This document shows positions 1 through 8,569 of a stretch of 64,000 bases of DNA, in pieces (the stretch's first letter is position 1; every line of letters begins with the position of its first letter). The notes under the pieces were generated by a model. That model ran no database searches and was not told where the DNA came from. It saw only the letters and a program-made list of their open reading frames with translations. The translations under genes and the position numbers were made by a program. The DNA is from Burkholderia sp. SRS-W-2-2016 (GTDB lineage Bacteria > Pseudomonadota > Gammaproteobacteria > Burkholderiales > Burkholderiaceae). The stretch is from the NCBI RefSeq assembly GCF_001931485.1, contig NZ_MSDV01000020.1, positions 53,268 through 117,267 of the forward strand, written 5' to 3'.

Positions 1-290
1 GTCGACGTATTCGTGCTCGTGCTGGTGTCGGTGCCCGTGCCCGACGTGCTCGAATCGGTGCTGCTCGAGGTGGTCGTGGTGGTCGTGGTGGTCGTCGCGC
101 CGGAGCCGCCCGAGCCCGCCGAACCGCTGCCGGTGGTCGACAACGTGCCGCCGGCCGAGCCGCTGCCGCTGCTGCCGGTGCCCGTGCTGAGGCTGCCGGA
201 GCCGCCGCACGCGCCCAGTGACAGCATCGCGGCGACGCTCGCCGCGATCAGGGTTGCCCGAATAGTCGTGTTGGTCGTTTGAATGTTCAT
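1..290 (-). CDS. Lipoprotein, Ser/Thr/Gly-rich (partial, N-terminal part only)
   Basis: The reading frame starts at ATG 290-288 and runs off the left edge, so only about 96 residues are visible. The N-terminus is a lipoprotein signal: a short polar start, a hydrophobic stretch (ATLIAASVAAMLSLGAC) and a lipobox LGAC with the acceptor Cys near residue 27. After the Cys the protein is almost entirely Gly, Ser and Thr, including a run of nine Thr, which suggests a flexible tether at the cell surface or in the periplasm. It is divergent from the pilus locus and shares its upstream region. No domain is visible and the function is unknown; the missing C-terminal part would decide it. Confidence 0.7.
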   Translation of the reverse strand, partial: MNIQTTNTTIRATLIAASVAAMLSLGACGGSGSLSTGTGSSGSGSAGGTLSTTGSGSAGSGGSGATTTTTTTTTSSSTDSSTSGTGTDTSTSTNTS

Positions 291-496
291 GTCGCCCTCG
301 TATCGCATGGTTTGTTGGGTGTTGCTGCGGGCCAATCTCTGCACGAGCCGTGCCATTTCTCACGGGCGACGTCGAGATTTTTTGCGGCGCTGCGCGCAAA
401 GCGTTATCGGGCAAGGCCCGGCGGGATTTCCGAAAACACGGCGCGGTGCGCGGCGACGACGGAAAGAGCGCTGTGTTTATGCGTTTGTGTGGGCTG

Positions 497-542
497 CGTA
501 ACGTAACGAGCCGTGCGCGCCGTTACGGCGCGGCGCGTAACG
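497..542. promoter_or_regulatory. Cluster of four CGTAACG motifs
   Basis: CGTAACG occurs at 497-503, 502-508 and 536-542, and its reverse complement CGTTACG at 521-527. A partial copy, CGTTAC, follows at 651-656. Four copies of a 7-mer in 46 bp between divergent genes suggest a multi-site operator, but no binding protein is known from the sequence. Confidence 0.3.
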
Positions 543-635
543 CGCTCGAGCGGGAGAGGCCCGCGTGCTTGAAACGTGCTGTTGAAACAGTTAATTAGTG
601 CACCGAATCTAACTTATGGTTAGCCCTATGTGGTC

Positions 636-651
636 TGGCGCACGGACTGCC
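636..651 (+). promoter_or_regulatory. Candidate sigma54 (-24/-12) promoter for the pilus locus
   Basis: TGGCGCACGGACTGCC has GG at 637-638 and GC at 649-650 separated by exactly ten bases, with the flanking T, C and T of the sigma54 consensus partly kept. It is the only GG-N10-GC I found between about 610 and 946. The locus itself encodes a sigma54 activator at 12898-14289, which makes such a promoter plausible. Against it, the leader to flp would be nearly 300 nt, and GG/GC spacing arises by chance in GC-rich DNA. Confidence 0.35.
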
Positions 652-946
652 GTTACTCTGGTAGAGACAAAAAACAGACAGAGTTCCGGCAACGAGGCAA
701 CGGACAATTGCTTAAAAATGTTTGTTCGGCTATAAATCCGGCAAGCATCAAACAATTGATGTGGGAGGTGCGTTATCGAACAGACAGCTCTAATACATCT
801 GTTTTAGCCAAAGGCGGCTGCAGGGTGGAGCGACTTCGACGCAATCGGCAGGACCGGAAATGAGAGAAGTACGGTCCATGAAGCCGGTAGAGTTCGAGCG
901 TACAGGCAGCACGAAACAACGAATAAAGAAGTTCCGAGGGTACAAA

Positions 947-1129
947 ATGAAAAAGTTCACACAGCGCTTCCTGAGAGATAACAAGGGCGTGACGGCCATC
1001 GAATACGGGCTGATCGCGGGGTTGATCGTGCTGGTCATCGCGGGAGCGGTGACTACGCTGGGTACAAACCTCACCACGGTATTCGACAACCTTTCGAACA
1101 AGATCACCGGCACCACTCCGGCGTCCTAA
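947..1129 (+). CDS. flp: Flp-type pilin (class IVb major pilin)
   Basis: A 60-residue prepilin, the structural subunit of the Flp/Tad pilus. After a short positive leader (MKKFTQRFLRDNKG) comes the class IVb cleavage region: G, then VTAIEYGLIAGLI, with the conserved Glu five residues after the cleavage and the neighbouring Tyr typical of Flp pilins. A long hydrophobic helix follows, then a short polar tail. The ATG at 947 is chosen over an in-frame start at 860 because GAGGG at 936-940 is well placed and the upstream 29 residues do not resemble any pilin leader. It is the first gene of the locus; processing is expected from CpaA next door. Confidence 0.95.
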   Translation: MKKFTQRFLRDNKGVTAIEYGLIAGLIVLVIAGAVTTLGTNLTTVFDNLSNKITGTTPAS

Positions 1130-1269
1130 AGGGCAATCCATAAGCGTCTCACAAGGCATTCGGCGTAATCGCTCCGAATGCCTTGCCTGCGCTTTGCCGA
1201 ATAGCGGTATTGATTAATGCGAATTGAATAATTAATTCGCATGGCACTGCTTCGCCTGTCGAGTTCGAA

Positions 1270-1782
1270 ATGAGCGTCTCTTTGGGAATGGTTTTATTTA
1301 TCGCCTGGGCTGTAGTCGTTGCAATAAGCGACTGCCGCGCGAGGCGTATTCCCAATTCAATTGTGATTGCGGGATTAGCGGCGGCATTCGGCTGCGCGTT
1401 ATTCGCGGGCAATCCATTTCACACTACCTTCATTCAGTCGGTAATCGGCGCGGTGGTCGGTTTGCTCGCGCTGTTGCCGTTCTTCGCATTCGGTCTGATG
1501 GGCGCCGCGGACGTCAAGGTTTTCGCGGTGCTCGGCGCATGGTGCGGAATGCACGCGCTGCCCGGACTGTGGATGGCCGCGAGTCTCGCAGCCGGCGTGC
1601 ACGCGTTGTGGCTGCTGATCGTCACGCGTACCCGGCTTGCGAGCCTCGGCCGCGCCGGTGCGGGCGGGCGGGGCGGCGCGACCTTCGAACTGGCGGGCCG
1701 CGCGTCGACACCGTATGGAGCCTGTCTGACGGTCGCGGCGACGCTCTGGCTGGTACTGCAAACGACCGGCGGGAGAGTGTGA
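1270..1782 (+). CDS. cpaA: Prepilin peptidase, A24 family (CpaA/TadV)
   Basis: A 170-residue polytopic inner-membrane aspartic protease that removes the leader of Flp and of the TadE/TadG pseudopilins. Both catalytic aspartates are visible: D21 in ISDCRARRIPN and D81 in GAADVK, the short-form GxGD-like motif. It lacks the N-terminal methylase domain of PilD, as is usual for TadV/CpaA. About 140 bp of AT-rich DNA separates it from flp; its stop overlaps the tadE start by one base (TGATG at 1780-1784), so the two are translationally coupled. Residues 120-140 form a Gly/Ala/Arg-rich cytoplasmic loop. Confidence 0.92.
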   Translation: MSVSLGMVLFIAWAVVVAISDCRARRIPNSIVIAGLAAAFGCALFAGNPFHTTFIQSVIGAVVGLLALLPFFAFGLMGAADVKVFAVLGAWCGMHALPGLWMAASLAAGVHALWLLIVTRTRLASLGRAGAGGRGGATFELAGRASTPYGACLTVAATLWLVLQTTGGRV

Positions 1783-2267
1783 TGAACGCTCGCAACAGAC
1801 AGCGCGCACCGCGCACGCTCAGTCGCCGCGCACGGACCCAGCGCGGGATGGCGGCGATCGAATTCGCGCTGGTGTTCCCGCTGTTCTTCGTGATCCTCTA
1901 CGCGATCGTCACGTACAGCCTGATCCTCGTCGCGCAGCAGAACCTGACGCTCGCCGCGTCCGAGGGCGCGCGCGCCGCGTTGAACTGGCAGAGCAATTCG
2001 TCGATGAGCGATGCGCTCACCAGGCGCGCAAGCGCGGCATGCGACGCCGCGAAACTGGTCGCGGCCACGCTCGTGCAGTCGATGCATTGCACGACCACCA
2101 CGACGAGCTGCGGCCCGGGCAACGCGATGCAATGCATCAGCGTGTCGCTGAGCTTCGACTACAGCGCGACTCCGCTCGTGCCGACCTTGCCCGGCTTCGG
2201 TATCGCTCTGCCGAACAAGCTGTACGGCAACGCCACCGTCCAACTCAATCCGGAGAACATCCAGTGA
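1782..2267 (+). CDS. tadE: TadE-like pseudopilin
   Basis: A 161-residue minor pilin of the Tad system. The N-terminal motif QRGMAAIEFALVFPLFFVILYAI is the TadE signature: a G before the cleavage point, a Glu at +5-like spacing and a long hydrophobic helix. The C-terminal part contains several Cys residues (around SMHCTTTTTSCGPG and AMQC) that may form periplasmic disulfides. The start at 1782 overlaps the cpaA stop. TadE-like proteins are needed for pilus assembly and are processed by TadV. No tadF is seen next to it, so tadG at the far end may serve the second minor-pilin role. Confidence 0.88.
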   Translation: MNARNRQRAPRTLSRRARTQRGMAAIEFALVFPLFFVILYAIVTYSLILVAQQNLTLAASEGARAALNWQSNSSMSDALTRRASAACDAAKLVAATLVQSMHCTTTTTSCGPGNAMQCISVSLSFDYSATPLVPTLPGFGIALPNKLYGNATVQLNPENIQ

Positions 2268-2388
2268 TGCATGCGCCGGCCTTCCTCGTTGCGACCGCAC
2301 GTGTGCCAGCACGCGCGCGGCGCAACGCTTCGCGCGGGGTATCGCGCGGGGTTCCTTTCAACCGACGCGGTTTTTCGCACGACCTGTC

Positions 2389-3333
2389 ATGCCGAATCTG
2401 ACCAAAATTCTTGCCGGTGTCCTGATCGCGATCGCGCTGCTGCTCGGTCTGTTCGCGTGGTCGCTGTCGCGCCGTCCGGCGCCGGTCGCGGCCGCGCCGG
2501 TGGCCGAGGCGAGCTTCCCGGTGGTGGTCGCGACCCGCACGCTGCCGGGCGGCAAGCCGATCACCGTCGACGCGCTGCGCGTGCAGAAGCTGCCGATCAA
2601 TCCGAACGGCGCGTTCACCGATCCTTCGCAACTGCTCGGCCGCGTGCCGAACGCCGACATCGGCCCCGACTCGCCGGTGCTCGAAGCGCAACTGTCGTCG
2701 GGTCTGGCCGAGCGTATCGAGCCGGGCGAGCGCGCGTTGTCGGTGCGCGTCGACGAAGGCAATGCGGTCGGCAACCGGCTGCGCCCGGGCAATTTCGTCG
2801 ACGTGTTCTTCACGCTGAAACGCGACGGCAATCCCGGCAGCGGCGCCGAGATCGACCGGACCCAGGCGCGGCTGCTGCTGTCGAAAGTGCGCGTGCTCGC
2901 ATTCGGCGGCGCGACCACCACCAGCGACGCCGGCGGCGATCCGAACGGGCTGGTGCGCACCGCGGTGCTGGCGGTGCCGGTCGCCGACGTCGACCGTCTG
3001 ACGCTCGCCGAGAGTTCGGGCCGGCTGGTCCTCGCACTGCGTAATCCGAAGGATCCCGAAGTATTGGATCAGGACTCGCTGCCGGCCTATCCGGCGGTGC
3101 TGAAGACTGCCGCGCGAGCGGGCGCCGAGCCGCTGCCGGATTCGACCCGCGCGGCGGCCGGCGTCGCGCTCGACGCATTGTCGGGAGTCGGCAACGGCGC
3201 CGCGCGGCCGGCGGCGCCGCGCGCGCCGACAGCGGCACCGATGGCGCCGACCCGCGTCGCGGGCAATACGGGCGGCGCGAAAGGCGGTATCGAAGTGATA
3301 CGGGGTGGGCGAGCCGAAACGGTCGCCTGGTAA
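2389..3333 (+). CDS. cpaB: Flp pilus assembly protein CpaB/RcpC
   Basis: A 314-residue periplasmic protein. It opens with a membrane anchor (about residues 8-27), followed by a SAF-type domain starting near residue 42 (SFPVVVATRTLPGGKPIT) and an RcpC-like region (GLAERIEPGERALSVRVDE) near residues 107-125. The SAF fold suggests a role at peptidoglycan or in secretin assembly. The C-terminal third is Ala/Pro-rich and probably disordered. It precedes the secretin gene, the usual order in cpa loci. Confidence 0.9.
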   Translation: MPNLTKILAGVLIAIALLLGLFAWSLSRRPAPVAAAPVAEASFPVVVATRTLPGGKPITVDALRVQKLPINPNGAFTDPSQLLGRVPNADIGPDSPVLEAQLSSGLAERIEPGERALSVRVDEGNAVGNRLRPGNFVDVFFTLKRDGNPGSGAEIDRTQARLLLSKVRVLAFGGATTTSDAGGDPNGLVRTAVLAVPVADVDRLTLAESSGRLVLALRNPKDPEVLDQDSLPAYPAVLKTAARAGAEPLPDSTRAAAGVALDALSGVGNGAARPAAPRAPTAAPMAPTRVAGNTGGAKGGIEVIRGGRAETVAW

Positions 3334-3374
3334 GCAGTTTCAGGGAGCGGGCGGCCAGTCGCGTCCATAACTAC

Positions 3375-4805
3375 ATGACAAAACGGATTTTTGCTTTGAG
3401 GAAGGCTGCGTGGCTCGGGCTGGCGTTGCTGGGCGTGTCGGCGGCGACCGACGCGGCCGGGCCGGCGCAGCGGACGGCGGCCACGCGCGCGTCGCAAACC
3501 CAACCGCAGACCAGCGAGTCCGCTGCGGCGGCGTATAACCCGGCGTCGCAGAACGTCGAGCTGACGGTCGGCGCGCAGCGTCAGCTCGCGGTCGGCCATG
3601 CGTTGCAGCGGGTCGCGATCGGCGACCCGAACGTGGCCGACGTGCTGATCGTCAAGGGCGACAAGCGCGGCGGCGTGCTGCTGGTCGGCAAGGCGGCCGG
3701 CACCACCAGCCTGATGGTGTGGACCCGCGATCGCGAGCTGCCGCTGAACTACACGGTCAACGTGATCACCCCGGCAGCCGCTTCGCTGCTCGGCGCCGAT
3801 ACGCCGAGCGTCAAGGTGCTCGGCAGCACCGCGCTGGTGTCCGGCTCGACCGCGACGATGGAATCGCACCAGCGCGCGGTGGTCGCCGCGCAAGGCGCGC
3901 TCGGCAAGGACGGCACCGTGTTCGACACGTCGACGGTCGCGAACCGCGCGGTCGTGCAGGTCGACGTGCGGGTGGTCGAGTTCAGCCGCTCGGTGCTCAA
4001 GGAAGTCGGCTTCAACTTCTCGAAGAACAACAACGGCTTCACGTTCGGTTCGTTCGCGCCGTCGTCGTTGACTTCGGTGACGGGCGGCGGCACCCCGGCG
4101 CTCGACGTGACCAGCACGACGCCGATCTCGTCGGCCTTCAACCTGATCTTCAACTCGGCCTCGCGCGGGCTGTTCGCGAACCTGAGCCTGCTGGAAGGCA
4201 ACAACCTCGCGCGCGTGCTGGCCGAGCCGACGCTGGTCGCGCTGTCGGGGCAAAGCGCGAGCTTCCTCGCCGGCGGCGAAGTGCCGGTGCCGGTGCCGCA
4301 GGCGCTCGGCGAGACCTCGATCGAATACAAGTCGTACGGGATCGGGCTGACCGTCACGCCGACCGTGCTGAGCCCGCAGCGGATCGCGCTGAAGGTCGCG
4401 CCGGAGGCGAGCCAGCTCGACTTCACGCACGCGGTGACGATCAGCAGCGTGTCGGTGCCGGCGTTCATCACGCGGCGCGCCGACACCACGGTCGAACTCG
4501 GCGACGGCGAGAGCTTCGTGATCGGCGGGCTGATCGATCGCGAGACCGCGTCGAACGTGTCGAAGGTGCCGCTGCTCGGCGACCTGCCGGTACTCGGCGC
4601 GTTCTTCAAGCAGATGAGCTATCAGCAGAACGAACGGGAACTCGTGATCATCGTGACGCCGCACCTGGTGTCGCCGCTCGCGAAAGGCGCGAGCCTGCCG
4701 ACGACGCCGGGCGAGCAGTCCGAGCAGCGCAACGCGCCGGTGTGGCGTTCGCTGATCGGCGGCTTCGCGGCGCCGCGCGACGCGGTGCCGGGATTCTCGA
4801 AATGA
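3375..4805 (+). CDS. cpaC: Tad secretin CpaC/RcpA
   Basis: A 476-residue outer-membrane secretin through which the pilus exits. An N-terminal signal sequence (about residues 1-27) is followed by the pilus-type N0 domain (VELTVGAQRQLAVGHALQRV, about 55-75), which has the GDPNVADV motif. The C-terminal half is the secretin core and ends with the signature VPLLGDLPVLGAFFK near residues 396-410. No separate pilotin (cpaD/rcpB) gene is seen, which is common in Burkholderiales Tad loci. Confidence 0.93.
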   Translation: MTKRIFALRKAAWLGLALLGVSAATDAAGPAQRTAATRASQTQPQTSESAAAAYNPASQNVELTVGAQRQLAVGHALQRVAIGDPNVADVLIVKGDKRGGVLLVGKAAGTTSLMVWTRDRELPLNYTVNVITPAAASLLGADTPSVKVLGSTALVSGSTATMESHQRAVVAAQGALGKDGTVFDTSTVANRAVVQVDVRVVEFSRSVLKEVGFNFSKNNNGFTFGSFAPSSLTSVTGGGTPALDVTSTTPISSAFNLIFNSASRGLFANLSLLEGNNLARVLAEPTLVALSGQSASFLAGGEVPVPVPQALGETSIEYKSYGIGLTVTPTVLSPQRIALKVAPEASQLDFTHAVTISSVSVPAFITRRADTTVELGDGESFVIGGLIDRETASNVSKVPLLGDLPVLGAFFKQMSYQQNERELVIIVTPHLVSPLAKGASLPTTPGEQSEQRNAPVWRSLIGGFAAPRDAVPGFSK

Positions 4806-4892
4806 CGCCGGTACGCGCGGCAGGCCGCGCGCGCACCGGCACGCAGTACGACGCGGCGGCCTCGCAGCCGATGCCGCAAGAGGATGTTCAAC

Positions 4893-6134
4893 ATGAACGC
4901 GAGAACGTATTCGTTGACTGAACGGGCGATCACCGACCATTTCGTGTTCGCGTCGCTTGCCGACGAACACGTGCATTGGCTCTCCAATACGCTCGTCAAC
5001 GCGGGCATGGTCGAGGCCGCGACGCTCGATCCGACGCTGCTGCTCCAGCGCATTGCGACGCTCAATCCGTCGCTGGTGTTCGTCGACTTTTCGTGCGGCC
5101 GCGGCGCGGCGGCGAGCGCGGCCGCGAGCGCGGTGCGCGCGAATCATCCGGCGCTGCAGATCGTCGCGCTCGGCTCGCTGGCCGAGCCCGAGAGCGCGCT
5201 GGCCGCGCTGCGCGCCGGGGTGCGCGACTTCATCGACCTGTCGGGGCCGCCCGAGGACGCGCTGCGGATCGCGCGCCAGGTGCTCGACAACCTCGTCGAG
5301 CCGGTCAGCCGCCACGGCAAGGTGACCGCGCTGCTCGGCGCGCGCGTCGGCATGGGTGTGAGCACGCTGGCCGCGAATCTGGGCGTGCTGATGCAGCGGC
5401 GCGACGTCGCCCAGGGGCGCCAGGCCGCGCTGCTCGATCTCGGCCTGCCGGCCGGCGACGGCTCGCTGCTGCTGAACACCCGCAGCGAATTCAATTTCGT
5501 CGAGGCGGTGCGCAATCTGCGCCGCTTCGATCAGACCTTCGTGCATACCGCGCTGTCGCATCACGCGAGCGGTCTCGCGCTGACCACGTTGCCGCCGAAT
5601 CTGGCCGACATGCGCGAGGTGTCGTACTCGTCGTCGATCGGTTTGCTGACCCGGCTGCGCGCGTTCTTCGACCAGCAGCTGATCGACCTCGGCGGTTTCA
5701 GCAACAGCGAATTCATCGCGCACGTGGTGCAGGCGGCCGACGAAACCTGGCTGCTGTGCGACCAGGGCGTCGCCTCGATCGTGTCGGCGGTCAGCGTGCT
5801 CGACGCGCTGCGCGAAGAGGGCGTCGATATCGCGGGCGTGCGTCTGATCGTCAACAAGTTCGATGCCGATCTCGGGCTCGCCGCCGCGCAGATCGCGCAG
5901 CGTCTCGAGGTGCCGTTGCTCGCGACGCTGCCCGAGCGGCGCATCCCGCTCGGCCAGGCGGTCAACCAGGGGCATCTGCTGGTCGACGTCGCGCCGCGCG
6001 ATCCGTACGTGCGCGCGCTCGAACCGCTGATCGAACGGCTCGGCGGCGCGCAGGCGGCGGCCGGCCACGCTCGCGGCAAGTCGCCGCTCGGTGCGCTCAA
6101 GCGCCTCATTCCCACTACTCCCAAGCGGTCCTAA
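4893..6134 (+). CDS. cpaE: Pilus assembly ATPase-like TadZ/CpaE
   Basis: A 413-residue MinD/ParA-related protein that places the Tad machine at the cell pole. Residues 1-130 resemble a receiver fold without an obvious phospho-acceptor; residues 140-400 are the ATPase-like domain. Its Walker A region reads LLGARVGMGVSTLAANLG, so the lysines of a normal deviant Walker A are missing, as described for some TadZ proteins. I chose ATG 4893 over ATG 4884 because AAGAGG (4878-4883) directly abuts 4884 but lies nine bases before 4893. The stop is two bases before the cpaF start. Confidence 0.87.
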   Translation: MNARTYSLTERAITDHFVFASLADEHVHWLSNTLVNAGMVEAATLDPTLLLQRIATLNPSLVFVDFSCGRGAAASAAASAVRANHPALQIVALGSLAEPESALAALRAGVRDFIDLSGPPEDALRIARQVLDNLVEPVSRHGKVTALLGARVGMGVSTLAANLGVLMQRRDVAQGRQAALLDLGLPAGDGSLLLNTRSEFNFVEAVRNLRRFDQTFVHTALSHHASGLALTTLPPNLADMREVSYSSSIGLLTRLRAFFDQQLIDLGGFSNSEFIAHVVQAADETWLLCDQGVASIVSAVSVLDALREEGVDIAGVRLIVNKFDADLGLAAAQIAQRLEVPLLATLPERRIPLGQAVNQGHLLVDVAPRDPYVRALEPLIERLGGAQAAAGHARGKSPLGALKRLIPTTPKRS

Positions 6135-6136
6135 CG

Positions 6137-7516
6137 ATGGCAAAAGAGATCCAGTTTGCCGACGACGCGCCGACGTTCGCGCATAGCCAGCAGTTCCAGG
6201 ACATCAAGAACGCGGCGCACGAGCATCTGCTCACGCGTATCGAGGAGCTCGGCTCCGAGTTCGGCCGCTGGTCGCGTAACGCGATCAACCAGTTCGTCGA
6301 CCTCGAGATGGACAGCTTCGTCAGGCTGCGCCGCATTCCGATCAACGAGAGCGAAGTGCGGCTGATCGCCGAGGCGCTGACCAAGGAGCTCGCCGGCTTC
6401 GGGCCGATCGAGGACCTGCTCGCCGATCCGGCCGTCGAAGATATCCTGATCAACGGCTACAACGACGTGTACGTGTCGCGCCACGGCATCCTCACGCGCA
6501 TCCAGGTGCGCTTCGCCGACAACGCGCACCTGCTGCGGATCGTGCGGCGCATTCTCGCGCCGATCGGCCGGCGTCTGGACGAATCGAACCCGATGGTCGA
6601 CGCGCGTCTGCCGAACGGCGGCCGCGTGAACGTGGTGATCGAGCCGCTGTCGATCGACGGGCCGATCGTGTCGATCCGCAAATTCCGCAAGGATCCGATG
6701 CGGCCCGACGATCTGCTCGCCAACGGCACCTACAACGCGGAGATCGGCGCGCTGCTCGAAGCGGCGGTCGCCGCGCGCTGCAACGTGCTGGTCGCGGGCG
6801 GCACGAGTTCGGGCAAGACCTCGCTGCTGAACGCGCTGGCGTTCCATATTCCGGATGCCGAACGGGTCGTGACGATCGAGGACACCGCCGAGCTGTCGCT
6901 GAACCACCCGCACGTGGTGCGGCTCGAAAGCCGTCCGGGCGGCTTCGACGGCGCCGGCGTCGTGACGATCCGCGACCTGCTGCGCAATACGCTGCGGATG
7001 CGGCCGGACCGCATCATCGTCGGCGAAGTGCGCGGCGGCGAAGTGCTCGAAATGCTGCAGGCGATGAACACCGGCCACGACGGGTCGATGGGCACCGTGC
7101 ACGCTAGCTCGCCGCGCGAGTGTCTGTACCGGCTCGAAATGCTGGCCGGCTTCGCGGGCTTCCAGGGCACCGAGTCGAGCCTGCGCCGCCAGATCGCCAA
7201 TGCGATCGACTTCATCGTGCAGATCGGCCGGTTGTCGAACGGCCGGCGGCGGATCCTGTCGGTGACCGAGGTCACCGGTCTGTCCGACAACATCATCGCG
7301 ACCCAGGAGCTGTATCGCTACGAGCCGATCGTCACGGCCGAGGGCGAGGAACTCGATAACTGGGTGTCGCTCGGCATTCATCCGCATTCGCCGAAACTCG
7401 CGCGCTTCCGCCAGACGCTGGGCGGCCGCGACGCGGCGCAGGGCTTCGGCGGCGGTTTTGGCGGCGGCTTCGGAGGCGGCGGTGGCGGCGGCTTCGGCGG
7501 AGGCTTCAATGTCTAG
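6137..7516 (+). CDS. cpaF: Pilus assembly ATPase CpaF/TadA
   Basis: A 459-residue cytoplasmic hexameric secretion ATPase that powers pilus extension. Walker A is GGTSSGKTS with Lys227; Walker B and Asp box appear in DRIIVGEVRGGEVLEML, and the His box in DGSMGTVHASS. The length fits the TadA family except for an unusual tail: the last two dozen residues are almost only Gly and Phe. That tail is encoded where the tadB start (7509) overlaps the cpaF stop (7514-7516), so the two are coupled. Confidence 0.95.
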   Translation: MAKEIQFADDAPTFAHSQQFQDIKNAAHEHLLTRIEELGSEFGRWSRNAINQFVDLEMDSFVRLRRIPINESEVRLIAEALTKELAGFGPIEDLLADPAVEDILINGYNDVYVSRHGILTRIQVRFADNAHLLRIVRRILAPIGRRLDESNPMVDARLPNGGRVNVVIEPLSIDGPIVSIRKFRKDPMRPDDLLANGTYNAEIGALLEAAVAARCNVLVAGGTSSGKTSLLNALAFHIPDAERVVTIEDTAELSLNHPHVVRLESRPGGFDGAGVVTIRDLLRNTLRMRPDRIIVGEVRGGEVLEMLQAMNTGHDGSMGTVHASSPRECLYRLEMLAGFAGFQGTESSLRRQIANAIDFIVQIGRLSNGRRRILSVTEVTGLSDNIIATQELYRYEPIVTAEGEELDNWVSLGIHPHSPKLARFRQTLGGRDAAQGFGGGFGGGFGGGGGGGFGGGFNV

Positions 7517-8567
7517 CGCGATCCTGGTCTGCGTGGCGCTCGCGCTCGTGTGCGCGGCGCTAGCGCTGCTGCTGTGGCAGCGCGGCACGCAACGCAAAGG
7601 CCAGGCGAGCGTCGCACGCTATATCGATAGCCGGATGGCGTCGGCTGCGTTGCCGGCCGGCGCGGCGGCTGCTGGTGGGGTAGGCGGCATGAGCGGCGCT
7701 GCAACGGGCAATCCGCAGGGCGCGCCGCGTGCGGCGGCCGCGGCCCGCGCGTCGTCCCCATTGATCGCGCCGCAGCCGCCGGCGGCCAACGCCGACTGGC
7801 GCGTGCGCGCGCAGTACCTGTACGCGCGGGCCCGCTTCACCGTGCTGTACGCGCTGACCCGCGCGGGTCTGGCCGATGCGAAAGGCCCGCTGACGCTCGG
7901 CGCGCTGCTGGTGCTCGCGCTGTGCGGCTGGGCCGCGCTGGCGGGCGGCCTGATGGCGTTCTGCGCGACGCTGGTGGTCTGCGCGATGGGTTTCTATTTC
8001 CTGCTGACGATCCGCGCGGGCAAGCGCCGCCAGCTGATCGTGCGGCAACTGCCGCTGTTTCTCGACGGCATCGTGCGGCTCATCACGCTCGGCAACAGCG
8101 TGCCGGCCGCGTTTCAGGCCGCGTTGCAGAGCACCGACGCGCCGCTGCGCGACTGTCTCGACTACGTGTCGCGGATGCTGCGCACCGGCGTCGAAATCGA
8201 TCGCGCGCTGTCGCAGGTCGCGGCGATCTACGGCGTGCGCGAACTCGAACTGGTCGGCGCGGTGCTGCGGCTGTCGGTCAAGTACGGCGGCCGCGCCGAC
8301 GTGATGCTCGAACGGATGGCGTCGTTCATGCGCGATCTCGAACAGGCCGAGCGCGAACTGGTCGCGATGTCGGCGGAAACGCGCCTGTCTTCATGGGTGC
8401 TGGCGATGCTGCCGGTCGGCATCGGCGGCTTCCTGATCCTTTCCAATCCGAAGTATTTCGCGTCGATGTGGTTCGACCCGACCGGACGCCAGCTCGTCTA
8501 TCTCGCGTTCGGCCTGCAACTGGTCGGCGCGTATCTGCTGTATCGCATGACGCGCCTGAGGGACTGA
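7509..8567 (+). CDS. tadB: Tad inner-membrane platform protein TadB
   Basis: A 352-residue T2SSF-type membrane protein forming the platform with TadC. It has an N-terminal transmembrane helix (about 4-22), a low-complexity Ala/Gly/Pro linker (about 45-95), a pair of helices near 125-165, the cytoplasmic F domain (LPLFLDGIVRLITLGNSVPAAF) and C-terminal helices. The start ATG 7509 lies within the last codons of cpaF. Confidence 0.92.
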   Translation: MSSAILVCVALALVCAALALLLWQRGTQRKGQASVARYIDSRMASAALPAGAAAAGGVGGMSGAATGNPQGAPRAAAAARASSPLIAPQPPAANADWRVRAQYLYARARFTVLYALTRAGLADAKGPLTLGALLVLALCGWAALAGGLMAFCATLVVCAMGFYFLLTIRAGKRRQLIVRQLPLFLDGIVRLITLGNSVPAAFQAALQSTDAPLRDCLDYVSRMLRTGVEIDRALSQVAAIYGVRELELVGAVLRLSVKYGGRADVMLERMASFMRDLEQAERELVAMSAETRLSSWVLAMLPVGIGGFLILSNPKYFASMWFDPTGRQLVYLAFGLQLVGAYLLYRMTRLRD

Positions 8568-8569
8568 CG

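Larger units (their letters stand above)
291..946. other. Intergenic region between lipoprotein gene and flp
   Basis: This 656-bp gap separates two divergent genes. Its left half holds four copies of CGTAACG in both orientations and its middle holds a GG-N10-GC element, both listed separately. Around 570-760 the base composition is noticeably more AT-rich than the flanks, as expected of a promoter region. A ribosome binding site GAGGG lies at 936-940, six bases before the flp start at 947. No convincing protein gene is visible in the gap. Confidence 0.6.

Noticed and set aside
13..282. A Val-rich plus-strand frame at the left edge
   Set aside because: It is antisense to a lipoprotein with a clear signal and lipobox; the Val run comes from Thr codons of the lipoprotein.
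3087..6143. A 1018-codon minus-strand frame antisense to cpaB-cpaE
   Set aside because: The real pilus genes on the plus strand have clear motifs; the antisense frame is Arg/His/Asp-rich with no recognisable fold.
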